Assembly (NCBI GenBank): GCA_002682825.1
Contig: NOKP01000033.1
Span: 372,001-436,000 of the forward strand
DNA from: Neonectria sp. B-13
Lineage: Eukaryota; Ascomycota; Sordariomycetes; Hypocreales; Nectriaceae
DNA length: 64,000 nucleotides
Direction: 5' to 3'
Shown here: piece by piece, positions 1-12,180 of the stretch
Position numbering within the stretch: the first letter of the stretch is position 1
Layout: the number at the start of each line of letters is the position of its first letter
Program-made: the position numbers and the translations under genes
The notes under the pieces: generated by a model
The model's database searches: none
The model's input: only the letters and a program-made list of their open reading frames with translations
What the model was told of the DNA's origin: nothing

Positions 1-2154
1 AAGCGTAGAGGCTGGGCTTTTATCCTAAGGGGTTTTAGCCTTTTCTAAGGTCTAGCTTTTCTAAGATCTAGCTTTTCTAAGATCTAGCTTTTCCAAGATC
101 TAACTTTTCCAAGATCTAGCTTTTCTAGCTAATTAGGGTAGTAAAACTTACACTTTAACTTTATAGTAGAAACTTTTATCTCCTTAAGTCATTATTGCCT
201 TAGGCTTAAGTATTAAGCCTATTATACTATTGTTTTTTCTATTTTCTTTTATACTATTTAACCTTTAGCCTCTTCTCTAGATATATACTATTAAGGACTA
301 TTATATTTAAATAGTTAATAGATAATATTATTTTAACTAATCTATAGTTAAAAGAGTAATATATTAGAAACTAAGGGAATTCTATAGTTATTTTTAATAT
401 TAACTATAAAGCTATATAAAGGGATTTAATAGAGGGAGTTAGAAGTTTAATAGTTGTTTTTAGTATTAATAGACTAATAGTAGCTATTATAGAAAGAGTA
501 AAAGTTAATAATTAGGTTTAAAGTCTAAAGATTTATTCTTTTATTAAGCTTAAGTAAAGGAAATATATAACTATTTAATATAATTATAGATAAATAGAAA
601 TAGTAATTTAAATAATAGTTTTAATAGATTATTTAGATATAATAATCCTTAATAGTATATACTTAGAGAAAGAGCTAAAGATTAAATAGTATAAAAGAAA
701 ATAGAAAAAACAATAATATAATAGACTTAATACTTAAGCTTAATATAATAATAACTTAAGGAAATAAAAGTTTCTATTATATAGTTAAGATATAAGTTTT
801 ATTATTCTAATTAGCTAAAAAAGCTAAATCTTAGAAAAGCTAGATCTTAAAAAAGCTAGATCTTAGAAAACTTAAATCTTAGAAAAGTTAGATTTTAGAA
901 AAGACTAAAACCTCTTAGAATAAAAGCTTAATTTTTATACTTTTTAAGTTATTTCTTTATATTCTATTTAATCTTTTATATAATATAATAATTATATTAC
1001 TAATTATATAAAATAATTACTATTTAAATTATATTATAGCTTAATAAGCCCTTATTAAGCTATATATATAAGCTCTTATATAATTTATATAATAAATTAA
1101 AAGAATATTTAAGTCTTATTTTTATACTATAAATTATAGCTTAAAAGTCTAACTTAATATATATAAAATAGCTTATAATTAACTACTTTAGACCTAAGAA
1201 GTTAATCTAATTAATAATCTTTAGTTATAATATTTTATTATAAGAGGAAATATAGCTTAATATAATAATAACTTAATAGATTATAATAGAATAGCTCTTT
1301 CTAAAAAGATTAGCTCTAAAGCTAGAAAGGAATAATAATATTTCTACTATAAAGAAAAAGTTCCTTAAGAAGTTATATAACTCTATTTATACCTTATAGA
1401 TTATATAATTAATAAGTAATATTATTCTAATTAATCTATAGCTAAAGAAGTAATATATTAGAAACTAAGAAAATTCTATAATTATCTTGAATATTAGCTA
1501 TAAAGTATAAATAGATTTAATAGAAGGAGTTAAAAGCCTAATAATTATTCTTAGTATTAATAGATAGAAAGAGTAAAAGTTAATAATTAGATTTAAAATC
1601 TAAAGATCTATTCTTTTATTAAGCTTAAGTAAAGGAAATATATAACTATTTAGTATAATTATAGATAAGTAGAAATAGTAGTTTAAATAGTAGTTTTAAT
1701 AGTAATCTTATAGGTTATATAGTGAATAAATAATACTATATTAATTAACTTATAATTAAAGAAGTAATATATTAGAAAGTAAAAGAATTTAATTAGTTTT
1801 AATATTAGCTATAAAGTATAAAGGGATTTAATAGAAAGAGTTAAAAGCCTAATAGTTATTCCTAGTGTTAGTAGATAAAGAGGGTAAAAGTTAATAATTA
1901 GGTTTAAAATCTAAAGATTTATTCCTTTATTAAGCTTAAGTAAAGGAAATATATAACTATTTAGTATAATTATAGATAAGTAAAAATAATAGTTTAAATA
2001 GTAGTTTTAATAGTAATATAAGTTCTTATATAGTAAATTAAATAATTAAATTAAATTAATCTTTTAATAAATCGTTTAATAAGTTTAATAGATTTAATAA
2101 TATAATAAGTAAATAGTTAAATCTATCTTTTAAACTATAATACTATCTTATTAT

Positions 2155-3625
2155 TTAGATATAATAGTCCTTAGTAATATATACTTAGAGAAGAGACTAA
2201 AGATTAAATAGTATAAAAGAAAATAGAAAAAATAATAATATAATAAACTTAATATTTAAGCCTAAGGTAATAATAACTTAAGAAGATAAAAGTTTTTATT
2301 ATAAAGTTAAAATATAAGTTTTATTATTCTAATTAGTTAGAAAAGCTAGATCTTAGAAAAGCTAGATCTTAGAAAAGCTAAATCTTAAAAAAAGCTAAAA
2401 TCTCTTAGAATAAAAGCTTAGTCTTTATACTTTCTAAGCTTTTTATATTCTATTCAATCTTTTATATAATATAAAAACTATAGAATCAATTATATAAAAT
2501 AATCTTTTAAATTATATTATAGCTTAGTAAGCTCTTATTAAGCTATACTTATAAGCTTTTATATAACCTATATAGCCTATTTTAAGTAGATTAAGCCTTA
2601 TTTCTAAGCTATAAATTATAGTTTAAAAGTCTAATCTATAAAATATAAAAGAAATTAAAACTAATTAATACTTTAAGGTTAAGAAATTAGTCTAATTAAT
2701 TATCTTTAGTTATTACTTTAAACAAGGTTAATTACTAGATAATATATACTCTTAATATAAAGGAGTTCTAAACTATTATTAACTACTATCTAAAGGCCCT
2801 TTAAACCTAATCCTATCCCAATCTAGCTTAGTTTACCTCTCTAATATCTCCTAAGGAGTAACTAAACACTAAGCAAACCCCTTTCTTATAAGAAGAGAAA
2901 ACCCTATACCTCTAATTGGTCCTATTACTAGGCCTAAATAGATAACTCTAACTCATTAGTAAATCAATAATAAGTAAATAATTCTAGTATAATAGTATAC
3001 TACTGCTAGGCCAGTTGGTTTTCTATAGCTATATAATATAGTATTATATAACTGCTTAGACTAGTCCCTATTAACCCAAGGGGGGGTTCCTTCCTACTAG
3101 TAGGAAGGTTGATTCTAGCTAGGTTTGAACCAATAACCCCTTGCTTGCACAAGGGGATTCCAAGCGTGTAACTATTATACTATAGAACCCTTTAGTTATT
3201 ACATTCTACTATAAAATAGAATCCAGCCTTATAGAGTAATAGTCTAATAGATTATAATAGAATAAGTCTTTCTAAAGAGGCTAGCTTTAAAGCTAGAAAG
3301 GAATAGTAATACTACTAATATAAAAAAGAGGTTTATTAATAGTCTAAAGTATAATAACTATATCTTATAGGTTATATAACTAATAAGTAATACTATATTA
3401 ATCAATTTATAACTAAAGGAGTAATAACTGTATTAAAAAGCGAGAGAATCTATAGAGGGATTTAGTAGAAGGAGTTTTAGGAAGCTAGAGGGAGTAAAAG
3501 TTAATAATTAGATTTAAAATCTAAAGATCTATTCCTCTATTAAGCTTAAGTAAAGGAAATATATAACTATTTAGTATAATTATAAATAAATAGAAATAGT
3601 AGTTTAAATAGTAGTTTTAATAGTA
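2155..3625 (-). mobile_element. Retroposon copy split by a SINE
   Basis: This is a minus-strand copy of the ~1.1 kb family. It runs from its 3' end (TTTAGATATAATAGTCC read on the plus strand near 2155) to its 5' end (AGTAGTTTTAATAG near 3625). The 13-bp string ACTATCTTATTAT flanks it directly at 2142-2154 and 3626-3638, as expected of a target-site duplication. Its interior is interrupted by a tRNA-derived SINE at 2717-3189. The order of insertion is therefore clear: retroposon first, SINE second, RIP last. No protein is encoded. Confidence 0.75.
2717..3189 (-). mobile_element. tRNA-derived SINE, copy 1
   Basis: This is a 473-bp element on the minus strand. Its first ~79 nt (3189 down to 3111) look like a tRNA: the acceptor halves GGTTCTA and TAGAATC pair, an A-box-like TATAATAGTTAC follows, and a B-box-like GGTTCAAACC comes near the end. 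The middle, including the anticodon arm, is rearranged, with a 7-bp hairpin CCCCTTG/CAAGGGG. A 20-bp perfect palindrome lies at 3089-3108. The element is flanked by a 13-bp direct repeat, CTTTAGTTATTAC, at 2704-2716 and 3190-3202. The end opposite the tRNA head is A-rich. Together these are the features of a Pol III-driven SINE. A functional tRNA gene is unlikely because the anticodon stem does not fold normally and a second copy exists at 57.4 kb. Confidence 0.8.
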
Positions 3626-3883
3626 ACTATCTTATTATATAATTATAAATAGATAATTCTACTATATAGTATTACCTTTCTATTAATAATATAAATAAAT
3701 TAGTATAATATTTTAATCTAAATATAATATTATAATAGGACTTAAATAATATTATTATTTAATGTATAATATATTCTTAATATTATCTTTTAATATATAT
3801 TTATTTTACCTATTTTACCTACTTAGTCTATTAAAATACTACTCTTTCCATTTTTAAAAAAACTCTACTCTTAGTAATTAATA

Positions 3884-4987
3884 ATATTTAGATATAATAG
3901 TCCTTAGTAGTATATACTTAGAGAAAGGGCTAAAGGTTAAATAGTATAAAAGAAAATAGAAAAAATAATAGTATAATAAGCTTAATACCTAAGCCTAAAG
4001 TAATAATAACTCAAAGAGATAAAAGTTTCTACTATAAAATTAAGATATAAGTTTTACTATTTCAATCAGCTAGAAAAGCTAGATCTTAGAAAAGCTAGAT
4101 CTTAGAAAAGCTAGATCTTGGAAAAGCTAAACCTTAGAAAAGCTAGATCTTAGAAAAGGCTAAAACCCCTTAGGATAAAAGCCTAGCTAACCTCTATACT
4201 TTCCAAGCTACTCCTTTATATTCTATTTAACCTTCTATATAATATAAAGACTATATAACCAATTACATAAAATAACCTTCTGAATTGCACTATAGCCTAG
4301 CAAGCCCTTGCTAAGCTATACCTATAGGCTCTTATATAACCTATATAGCCTATTTTAAGTAGATCTAAGCCTTATTTCTAAGCTATAAATTATAGTTTAA
4401 AAGTCTAACCTATAAGATATAAAAGAGATTAAAACTAATTAATGCTCTAAGGCTAAGGAATTAGTCTAGTTAATAGTTTTTAGTTATTATATCCTATTAT
4501 AAAATAGAATCTAGCCTAATAGAGTAATAGTCTAGTAGATTATAATAGAATAGGTCTTTCTAGAGAGGTTAGCTTTAAAGCTAGAAAGGAATAGTAATAC
4601 TACTAATATAGAAAAAAGGTTTATTAATAGTCTAAAGCATAATGACTATATCTTATAAGTTATATAGCTAATAAGCAATACTATAATAACCAACCTATAA
4701 TCAAAGGAGTAATAATTATATTGAAAAGCAAAAGAATCCTACTATAATTATCTCTAATATTAGCTATAAAGCTATATAAAGGGATTTAGTAGAGGGAGTT
4801 CTAGGAAGCCTAATGGTTATTCCTAGCATTAGCAGACTGATAGTAGCTATTATAGAGGGGGCAAAAGTCAATAATTAGGTTTAAAATCCAAAGATCTATC
4901 CCCTTATTAAGCTTAAGCAAAGGAAACATATAATTTAGTGCAATTGCAGATAAGCAGAAACAGTAGTCCAAACAGTAGTTTTAACAG
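3884..4987 (-). mobile_element. Retroposon copy, 1104 bp, least mutated here
   Basis: This is a full-length minus-strand copy with the 12-bp duplication TAGTAATTAATA at 3872-3883 and 4988-4999. It retains more C and G than its neighbours (for example 4800-4990), so it is one of the best templates for a family consensus. It carries a run of ~16-bp GCTAGATCTTAGAAAA-type units at about 4075-4165. No coding capacity is visible in any frame. Confidence 0.8.
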
Positions 4988-5096
4988 TAGTAATTAATAG
5001 TATAGTTTTCTCTAGTATAGGATTTTAATAGATCTCTTTAAACAAGTCTAATACAATTTATTACTAGGAGTAATCCCTAAGATATAATGCTAATAT

Positions 5097-6152
5097 TACT
5101 ATTAAAACTACTATTTAAACTACTATTTCTACTTATTTATAATTATACTAAATTATATGTTTCCTTTACTTAAGCTTAATAGAAGGATAGATCTTTAGAT
5201 TTTAAACCTAATTATTAACTTTTACTCTCTTTAGCTTCCTAGAACTCCCTCCATTAAATCCCTCTATATAGCTTTATAGCTAATATTAGAGATAACTATA
5301 GTAAGATTCCCTTAGTTTCTAATGTATTACTTTTTTAGCTATAGGTTAATTAGAATAATATTACTTATTAACTATATAATTTATAAGATATAAATAGGAT
5401 TGTATAACTTCTTAAGAAACTCTTTCTCTATAGTAATAATATTATTATTCCTTTTTAGCTTTAAAGCTAATCTCTTTAAAAAGAACTATTTTATTATAAT
5501 CTATTAGACTATTACTATATTAAGCTATATTTCCTCTTATAGTAGGATATTATAATTAAAGATTATTAATTAAATTAACTCTTTAAGTCTAAAGTAGTTA
5601 ATTATAGGCTATTTTATATACTTTAGATTAGACTTTTAAGCTATAATTTATAATATAAAAATAAAGCTTAAATATTCTTCTAATTTACTATATAGATTAT
5701 ATAAGAGTATATATATATAGTTTAATAAGAGCTTATTAAGCTATAGTATAATTTAGATAATAGTTATTTTATATAATTAATAATATAATTATTATATTAT
5801 ATAGAAGATTAAATAAAATATAAAAAAGTAATCTAAAAAGTATAAAGATTAGTTAAGCTTTTATCTTAAAAGGTTTTAGCCTTTTTTAAGATCTAGTATT
5901 TCTAAGATCTAACTTTTCTAAGATCTAGCTTTTCTAAGATCTAACTTTTCTAAGATCTAGCTTTTCTAGCTAATTAAAATAATAAAACTTATATTTTAAC
6001 TTTATAGTAGAAACTTTTATCTTCTTAAGTTATTATTACCTTAGGCTTAGGTATTAAGTCTATTATATTATTGTTTTTTCTATTTTCTTTTATACTATTT
6101 AATCTTTAGCTCTTTCTCTAGGTATATACTACTAAGGACTATTATATCTAAA
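5097..6152 (+). mobile_element. Retroposon copy, plus strand
   Basis: This full-length copy starts CTATTAAAACTACT and ends TATATCTAAATA. It is flanked by TAATGCTAATAT (5085-5096) and TAATACTAATAT (6153-6164). These match over 12 bp apart from one G/A difference that RIP would explain. The minisatellite of AAGATCTAGCTTTTCT units lies at 5885-5970. It is the last element before the gene-bearing region. Confidence 0.75.
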
Positions 6153-6282
6153 TAATACTAATATAATAACCCTAAGAAGCTAGATAAAACATTAGAACAC
6201 TTTAAGCTAATAGATAATATATCTAACTATTAATACCCTACTAAAGATCAACTATACTATACTAACTATAACTATAAGAATA

Positions 6283-8176
6283 AAGCGAGCAGTCACTGTC
6301 TACTATAGTATTATTGCATCTGCAAATTCAGTTATGAAAAACGCAGAGGGACTAATACGCTTGAGACCTAGAACTCAAAGCTTTGTGCTTTGAGATGAAA
6401 GCTGGTGGGCTGATGAATAACTTTCTGTGTCTGGTGATTCGAGGAATCTGTGATTATTTGGATTGGCATAAGAATGACGATTGGCACAAATATGCAGCGC
6501 TCATGGCTGCAGTATATGTGAGAGAGCTCTTTTATGTTCTGAAACCTAGAAAGGTGATAGCACTGCTGTCATGGGCTGGAAAATTCGAGAAAAGTAAGTA
6601 ATATTTCTGTCGATAGAAGGGCTGTACCGTAATACAATCCTAGACAACTGGTACCTCGTTTCCACGAATGTGGTCTATGTAACAGCCGCTCCCTCTGACT
6701 TCTACTCCTCCTATGACTGTTGAGGCTCAACAGCTAACGATTCATAGTCTTAGAAGATGTACAGGATATAAAGGACTAAACGTCAGCTACATCTATGAAG
6801 ACTGACAAGATCATTCAGTATCACACTCAGGAGCAGAAGGCAATACTGGATTGGCTCACGGATATTGACTACGGCCCCAGAAAGGTGACCACTTCGGAAG
6901 GAGACAGCCGGGAACCGGTCAATGGCTCCTTGAGTCAGTAGAGTTCTAGGGCTGGGTGGAGAACAAACAGTAGACCTTGTTCTGTCCAGGAATTCTAGGC
7001 GCTGGAAAACCAATTCTTACCTCGACTATGGTTGACAATCTGGAAACACTATTCGAGGATGACAGGAGCATTAGTATTGTATACCTTCATTGCAACTTCT
7101 GGTGCCAAGATAAACAGAAGGCCAAAGACCTACTGGCAAGCCTAGTTAAGCAACTGACTCAATGCCTGCTGACTTCCCCAGATGCCATGAAATCGCTCTA
7201 TGATAAGCGTAAGGAAAAGCGGTCGCGGCCATCATTCGATGAAATATCGAGTACCCTCCAAGCCGTGGCCTCACTCTATGCAAGAGTCTTCATTCTCATT
7301 GACGCGCTTGATGAATGCCAGCATCCGATGGAAGTCGGACTAGATTCCTAGCAGAGGTCTTCAAACTGTAAGGCAATTCTGGAATGAATATCTTTGCGAC
7401 TTTGAGATTCATTCTCGAGATCATTGAGAAATTCGAAGAAAGCATTTCACTAGAAATCTGTGCGACAGATAAGGATGAGAAGAGATACTCCACGGCCACA
7501 CATCACGGTTGCTACCGTTCATCCAGCGTAGTTCAGAACTTTAAGAGGAGGTCACAAATGGGATAGTTCACTCGGTCAGAGGGATGTGAGTAACCTTGTT
7601 CCAAAGATAAGAATAAGATGCTAATGTGTGCAGGTTCCTCCTTGCCCAGCTTTATCTTGAATCTTAATCGGTAAGACGTCTGTCAGAACAATCCGTAGTG
7701 CTCTTGCGAAGCTACTAAGTGGATCGGATGTATATGATCATGCGAATGAAACGGCGATAGGGCGAATTGAAAACTAGGTACTAGATCACTGAAACTTAGA
7801 TAAGCAGATTCCATCATGGATCACCTGCGCAAAGAGGCCACTTACTACTCCAAAAATTCAGCATGCCCTTGCAGTAGAAGTTAGCAAGACGGAGTTTGAC
7901 GAAAATGCGTTGCCATAGATGGAAGATATGATCTCGGTCGGTGCTAGTCTAGTCACTGTGAACGAACAAAGCGACATCATCTGGTTATTCCACTATATGA
8001 TACAGCAATACTTCGAGAGAAGGCGAGAAAGATGGTTTCCAAGCGCAGAAGCTGATATCGTGACAACCTGCGTTACGTATCTGTCATTCGACGTCTTTGA
8101 GAGCGGCTTCTGTCAGAAGGATGAGGAGTTTCAGGAGCAACTGCCGTTGCAGGGCAGATGTCTGGGCTGCACTTAG
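6283..8176 (+). pseudogene. Decayed PNP-NACHT (NLR-like) gene
   Basis: Fragments in several frames line up in order with fungal nucleoside-phosphorylase/NACHT proteins, which act in self/non-self or heterokaryon recognition. The pieces are a PNP-like end at about 6320-6600 ([27 protein letters not shown]), a linker at 6790-6960, a NACHT P-loop region at 6977-7351 (GILGAGKP, FILIDALDECQ), and post-NACHT helices at 7384-7570 and 7919-8176 ([14 protein letters not shown]). The P-loop has Pro where Thr/Ser should bind the nucleotide phosphate. In the linker, two TAG codons fall where CAG (Gln) would be expected, and several frameshifts follow. The downstream ankyrin or other repeat domain is missing. 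The domain order is clear; the exact original limits are not. Confidence 0.8.
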
Positions 8177-8268
8177 AGAAGACCTTATTATATTTTTGAA
8201 TTTTGCGCTTAGTAATTTTACTATCTATTTAGCTTCTAGTCTGAGTTGATTAAGTAGTAATCGTTTTT

Positions 8269-8363
8269 AAACCTGGGTTTGAAGACTGGGCTGTAAGGTG
8301 GGTTCTCTTCTTAGCTTGAGTGAGCGGACTTTCAAACCCAGGTTTGAAACCCGGTCACCTTAC
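8269..8363. repeat. Interleaved inverted repeats
   Basis: A 15-bp perfect inverted repeat has arms AAACCTGGGTTTGAA at 8269-8283 and its complement at 8331-8345. A second pair, GTAAGGTG (8293-8300) and CACCTTAC (8356-8363), interleaves with it. The right arm can also fold on itself (TTCAAACC/GGTTTGAA, 8331-8348). This could be a small decayed foldback element. No target duplication was found. Confidence 0.5.
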
Positions 8364-9123
8364 ACTGGCTGCCTCTAGTTATTTAACCTTAGAGTATAAG
8401 TGTACTACACTATCATCATCATCATCATAACCACCTATGTAACATAGTAAATCCTAGCCTTAACCCTAGAGCAAAATGCCCGGCTACAATCTACTATAAT
8501 AAGCCGACATTGTCTAGCACCTTACTTTACGCTGACATGCGGGGATGGCTTCAGCCGAGAGGCTATGCTAAGCGGGGCGACCAATGACAGTATTTCTAAA
8601 ACTCGTATTCACAATGAATTAATTTACCAGGCAACCAGGCAATCCGTCAATCCTTCAGCATAGCCCCCCGAGGCCCCTGTTTCTCTGCATTCTTACCAGG
8701 CAGGCAGCACTTTAAAGGATGTAATCAGCCGGAAACAAACAAGGCTTTGTCCGCAATTCTCGTTTCTACACCCTCACCTCGCTCTTAGCACACGTGGCTC
8801 GAGAATGAAACTTTCTGTATCGCCTAAGGCCATCCCGCCGCTGTAGGTTGTTCCTGCCCCCCCCCCGTCCACTGACAAGCGCTAATATTTTAACCCAGAG
8901 GCTTAATCCTTGGGCTGTACACTCTCTCATTGAGATACTACACAAGCGCTGCCTACGGTATTTCAATACCTTCGAGAACGAAGCCCCGCTAATCCCCTAC
9001 CCAGAGCGACCAGTTCATTTGACAATTCTCACTCTCATTTTGACAACTTTATTCCCCATTGTCTTGTCTCATTGTCATGATTCAATCTCGAGATTCGGCA
9101 TCTTGGATGGCCTGCCAACCCAC
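8364..9123. other. Intergenic region upstream of the GT90 gene
   Basis: No gene is recognised here. It contains a short CAT trinucleotide run near 8412-8430 and a C9 tract at about 8857-8865. An open frame runs into the first GT90 exon from 8848, but its first in-frame ATG is at 9124. Confidence 0.5.
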
Positions 9124-11877
9124 ATGAAAAGGGTCACCACGAGGAAGAATGTGCATCTTTTGAGTGGTTGCGTCGACTTGGTTCGTCGCTGGCCTATACC
9201 GCTCGTTTACATCATTGCCTGCGTTGCGCTGCGGGCATGGTCATTCTGGCTCACTATCCGAACGACCCAGTGCGCTTACCCAGGAATCGAGGTGAGTGCT
9301 TCATCGTTATTCTCCATGAGCATAGAATATGGGTTGATCGCTTCTGTTTGCTAGGCATTCTTACCCTTCTTCGTCATTCTCTGCGACGTTTCCGGCCTCT
9401 CCGCCTTGCGATTTCCCTCGTCAAAGCTACGAGACACAGCCAAAGTCCACAGCCTTCCCCTAACCTGGGAACATCGCCTGGCTTACGGCTTCGTGGCCCT
9501 TGTCTGGGGATTCACCGTCGTGTCAGCTCTGGGCCACTTCCGAACCACCACGGGGACCATCTGCCCCGCAGGCTGGGAATGGAAGCCCCTGGTTGTAGGC
9601 GCACAGGTCGCCATTTGTCTCTTTGATGCTGTGGTTCTAGTGAGCATGTCCGATCTTCGCCGCTCCGAGTTGGAGAACAGCGGTGATTTGGCCGGCTTCT
9701 TGATTGTCGTGCCCTTGATAGCGGCTCTTTGCATTTTTGTGACGTCTTTTTGGACACTTCTCCATGACTCGTGGTTATTTTGGGCATTTTGCCCATCCTT
9801 TCTTGACTTAAAAGATCTGACTATCGACTCACTGGCGACTATGGTCGTTGTGGTTTGCGGCTTCTCCATTTTGCACTTCCTACACCCTACGACCGTCGGT
9901 CTTCTTGTTAGTAGCTTGGGCCTCTTTGGGGGTTACCTCTTCCAACCTATTTCGGGACTACTTCTGCCCCCGGCATATGCGCATGAGACTCTAGGGGCAG
10001 CTTTCGTGGTAGCTGTGGTGTTGGGTGTTCTCTGCTGCTTCACTCTTCAGTACTCGGATGTCCCAGAACGGCACACCACTTCTGTCATGCATCGATGGCT
10101 TGTTGTCTTCTTCGTGGCAGTCTGCATGTCGAGTGTAGTCATTATCTCGTGGTCGACTGATGCTCACTCGGTCAAATCAGTACGCCAAGCCATCACTGGA
10201 CTAATAGCTGCTGGCGATATCAAGGCCCAACGATGGGCAACTGAAGCCGTGACGAGTCAGACATTGGACGAAGCAGTTGCCGAGTACAAGCGTAGGTATG
10301 GCTCACCACCACCACCTAATTTTGATGAATGGTACAACTTTGCAGTGGCCCGAGACTCCCCAGTCATCGATGATTTTGACCAGGTCCACCAAGATCTGCT
10401 TCCCTTTTGGGGCATCGACCCAGCGGAGATACGCCGCAGGACCTCGGACCTCCTCTCTTATTCTAGCTTGGAGATGGGTGGTCTGAGGATTCGAAATGGC
10501 ACTGTCGAACTATCGCCTTACGTTCCCGGGTCACATCGATGGATGATGGACTCGTTGAAGAGGATGATCAGTCCATTTTCAAAATGGCTGCCAGACATGG
10601 ACTTGGCCATCAACTTGGCCGACGAGTGTCGCATGGCCATTCCATTTGAAGAGATGGAAGCCAGCAAGGTCGAAGGTCGGAGGGCGAGAAGCAAAATCGT
10701 GCAGAACATCAACGACGAGACTAAGGAAGAGAGAGATGGGTTTCGATGGCCAGACACCTTCACCAAACCGGCTTCAAGGGAACAAATGCCCACGAAATTC
10801 GCAAACTATGGGTTTTGGCAACTGTATTACGACCTCATTGCACCATCATGCTCCCCTAATGACCCGGCGCGACATAAGCGATGGTGGGATAGGAGCACTG
10901 TGTGCGTGGATTGCATCGCGCCACACTCAACCTTCACAGAACATGGCCTCCTTCTGGCTGACAGCGAGTTGGCTAATGACATGTGCCATCAGCCTGACAT
11001 GGCGTACCTCGACGGGTTTATTATGTCTCCATCGGGTGCTATGGTTGGCACTCACTCATTGTTCCCAATATTCAGCCAAGGCCGCATTGGCGGGTTCTCA
11101 GATATTTTGATACCCTCTCCTTGGAACTTTGATCACAAGAGCGCCTACGACGAGAAGCTCGACATGACGTGGGATGAAAAGGAAGACGGTCTTTTTTGGA
11201 GGGGCTCCGGCTCAGATGGTTATGCCGCTCACGGGTCATGGACGGGATTTCTGCGGGCTCGTTTCGTTCACGAAGCCTATGAGCACAAACGAAAAGAGTC
11301 AACCAACGACAGACTTCCTTCCATCAACGTTTCTTTCGCGGGTGACGTGCACAAGTGCCACGAAGCCGATTGCGCGACCGAGTTGGACAGCTTTCAGACC
11401 TGGGCTGATGCTATGCAAATTAATACTGCTAAGCGTAGCAACGCTGCACAGGATTCTAGTGAGAAGAGAACAAACAGTCTTTTGTCGCAGGCCAAGCCTT
11501 TTGGGGAGAATTGGCGTTTTCGACACCTCTTCGACATGGACGGGGCAGGCTTCAGTGGCCGGCTTTTGCCGTTTCTAGAAAGCCGAAGCCTTATCTATCG
11601 TGCGGCCATCTTTCAGACTTGGTTTGATGAAAGGTTGAGTGCGTGGCATCACTACGTCCCCGTGGATGCTCGGTTAGGGTCGGGCCTGTGGGCTGTGTTA
11701 GGCCACTTTTTCGAATCTACAGAAGAGCCTTATAATAACATGGGGGGAGACAAGACCGGACGAAAGATTGCAGAACAGGGAAGGATGTGGGCGAAAAAGG
11801 CTCTCAGGGACGAAGATATGCAGATTTACATGTTCCGTTTGCTCTTGGAATATGGGAGGCTAGTTAATCAAGACTGA
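9124..11877 (+). CDS. Membrane GT90 (CAP10-like) glycosyltransferase
   Basis: Two exons (9124-9291, 9355-11877; 63-bp GTGAGT...CTAG intron) give 896 residues. The first third (about residues 20-330) is strongly hydrophobic with many predicted membrane spans. The last ~300 residues match the CAP10/GT90 fold: DGLFWRGSGSDG near residue 667, followed by RARFVHEAYEH, SFAGDVHKCHEADC and a late FLESRSLIYRAAIF. Family members are Golgi/ER glycosyltransferases, the best known being the cryptococcal capsule xylosyltransferases and the related CAP10. The sugar and acceptor here cannot be deduced. The start is the only in-frame ATG before the intron; 8848 would extend the frame but has no ATG. The gene is intact and lies convergent to the dioxygenase gene. 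Confidence 0.85.
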
Positions 11878-12180
11878 GAGGTTAGTATTTCAAAGCTTAA
11901 TATGTTTATAGTGTGTGAAATATCACATCTATCAATTGTAAGAGGTTCCAAGTTGACTGAAGCGGTTTGGCCGCTTCTAGCTTTATTACTCAACATTACT
12001 CAATCTGGTATTAATGGGCGCGCAGTGCTGAGTGGTAATTTAAGTAAACTATTGGTTGATTAACAGTTCGGTTAGACCCAACTATTACCCAGACACAACC
12101 TTAATTAATTAACCATGTTAATACCTACTACCACAGACCAGTGAGTGTCAACTCGTTATCTTTGCTCACAATGGCAACAT
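11878..12180. other. Convergent intergenic region
   Basis: These 303 bp separate the stop codons of the GT90 and dioxygenase genes. The stretch is moderately AT-rich and must hold both 3' untranslated regions. No further element is recognised. Confidence 0.5.

Larger units (their letters stand above)
1..6280. repeat. AT-rich RIPed repeat block, left flank
   Basis: No open reading frame of note exists here. The sequence is extremely A+T rich and made of overlapping and nested copies, in both orientations, of one ~1.0-1.1 kb repeat. The repeat ends in a segment resembling GGACTATTATATCTAAA. It carries an internal minisatellite of GCTAGATCTTAGAAAA-like units, seen at 60-125, 833-900, 2338-2400, 4075-4165 and 5885-5970. 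Positions 1-311 hold the 3' part of a plus-strand copy cut by the window edge. About 312-629, 630-1705 and 1706-2011 are minus-strand pieces. The better-defined copies are listed separately. The depletion of CpA and TpG in favour of TpA is what RIP leaves behind. No tRNA or rRNA gene is recognised apart from the SINE head. Confidence 0.85.

Noticed and set aside
3111..3189. A functional tRNA gene
   Set aside because: The acceptor and B-box parts fit, but the D arm is one base short and no proper anticodon stem forms. The sequence is the head of a repeated element with target duplications, so it is annotated as a SINE.
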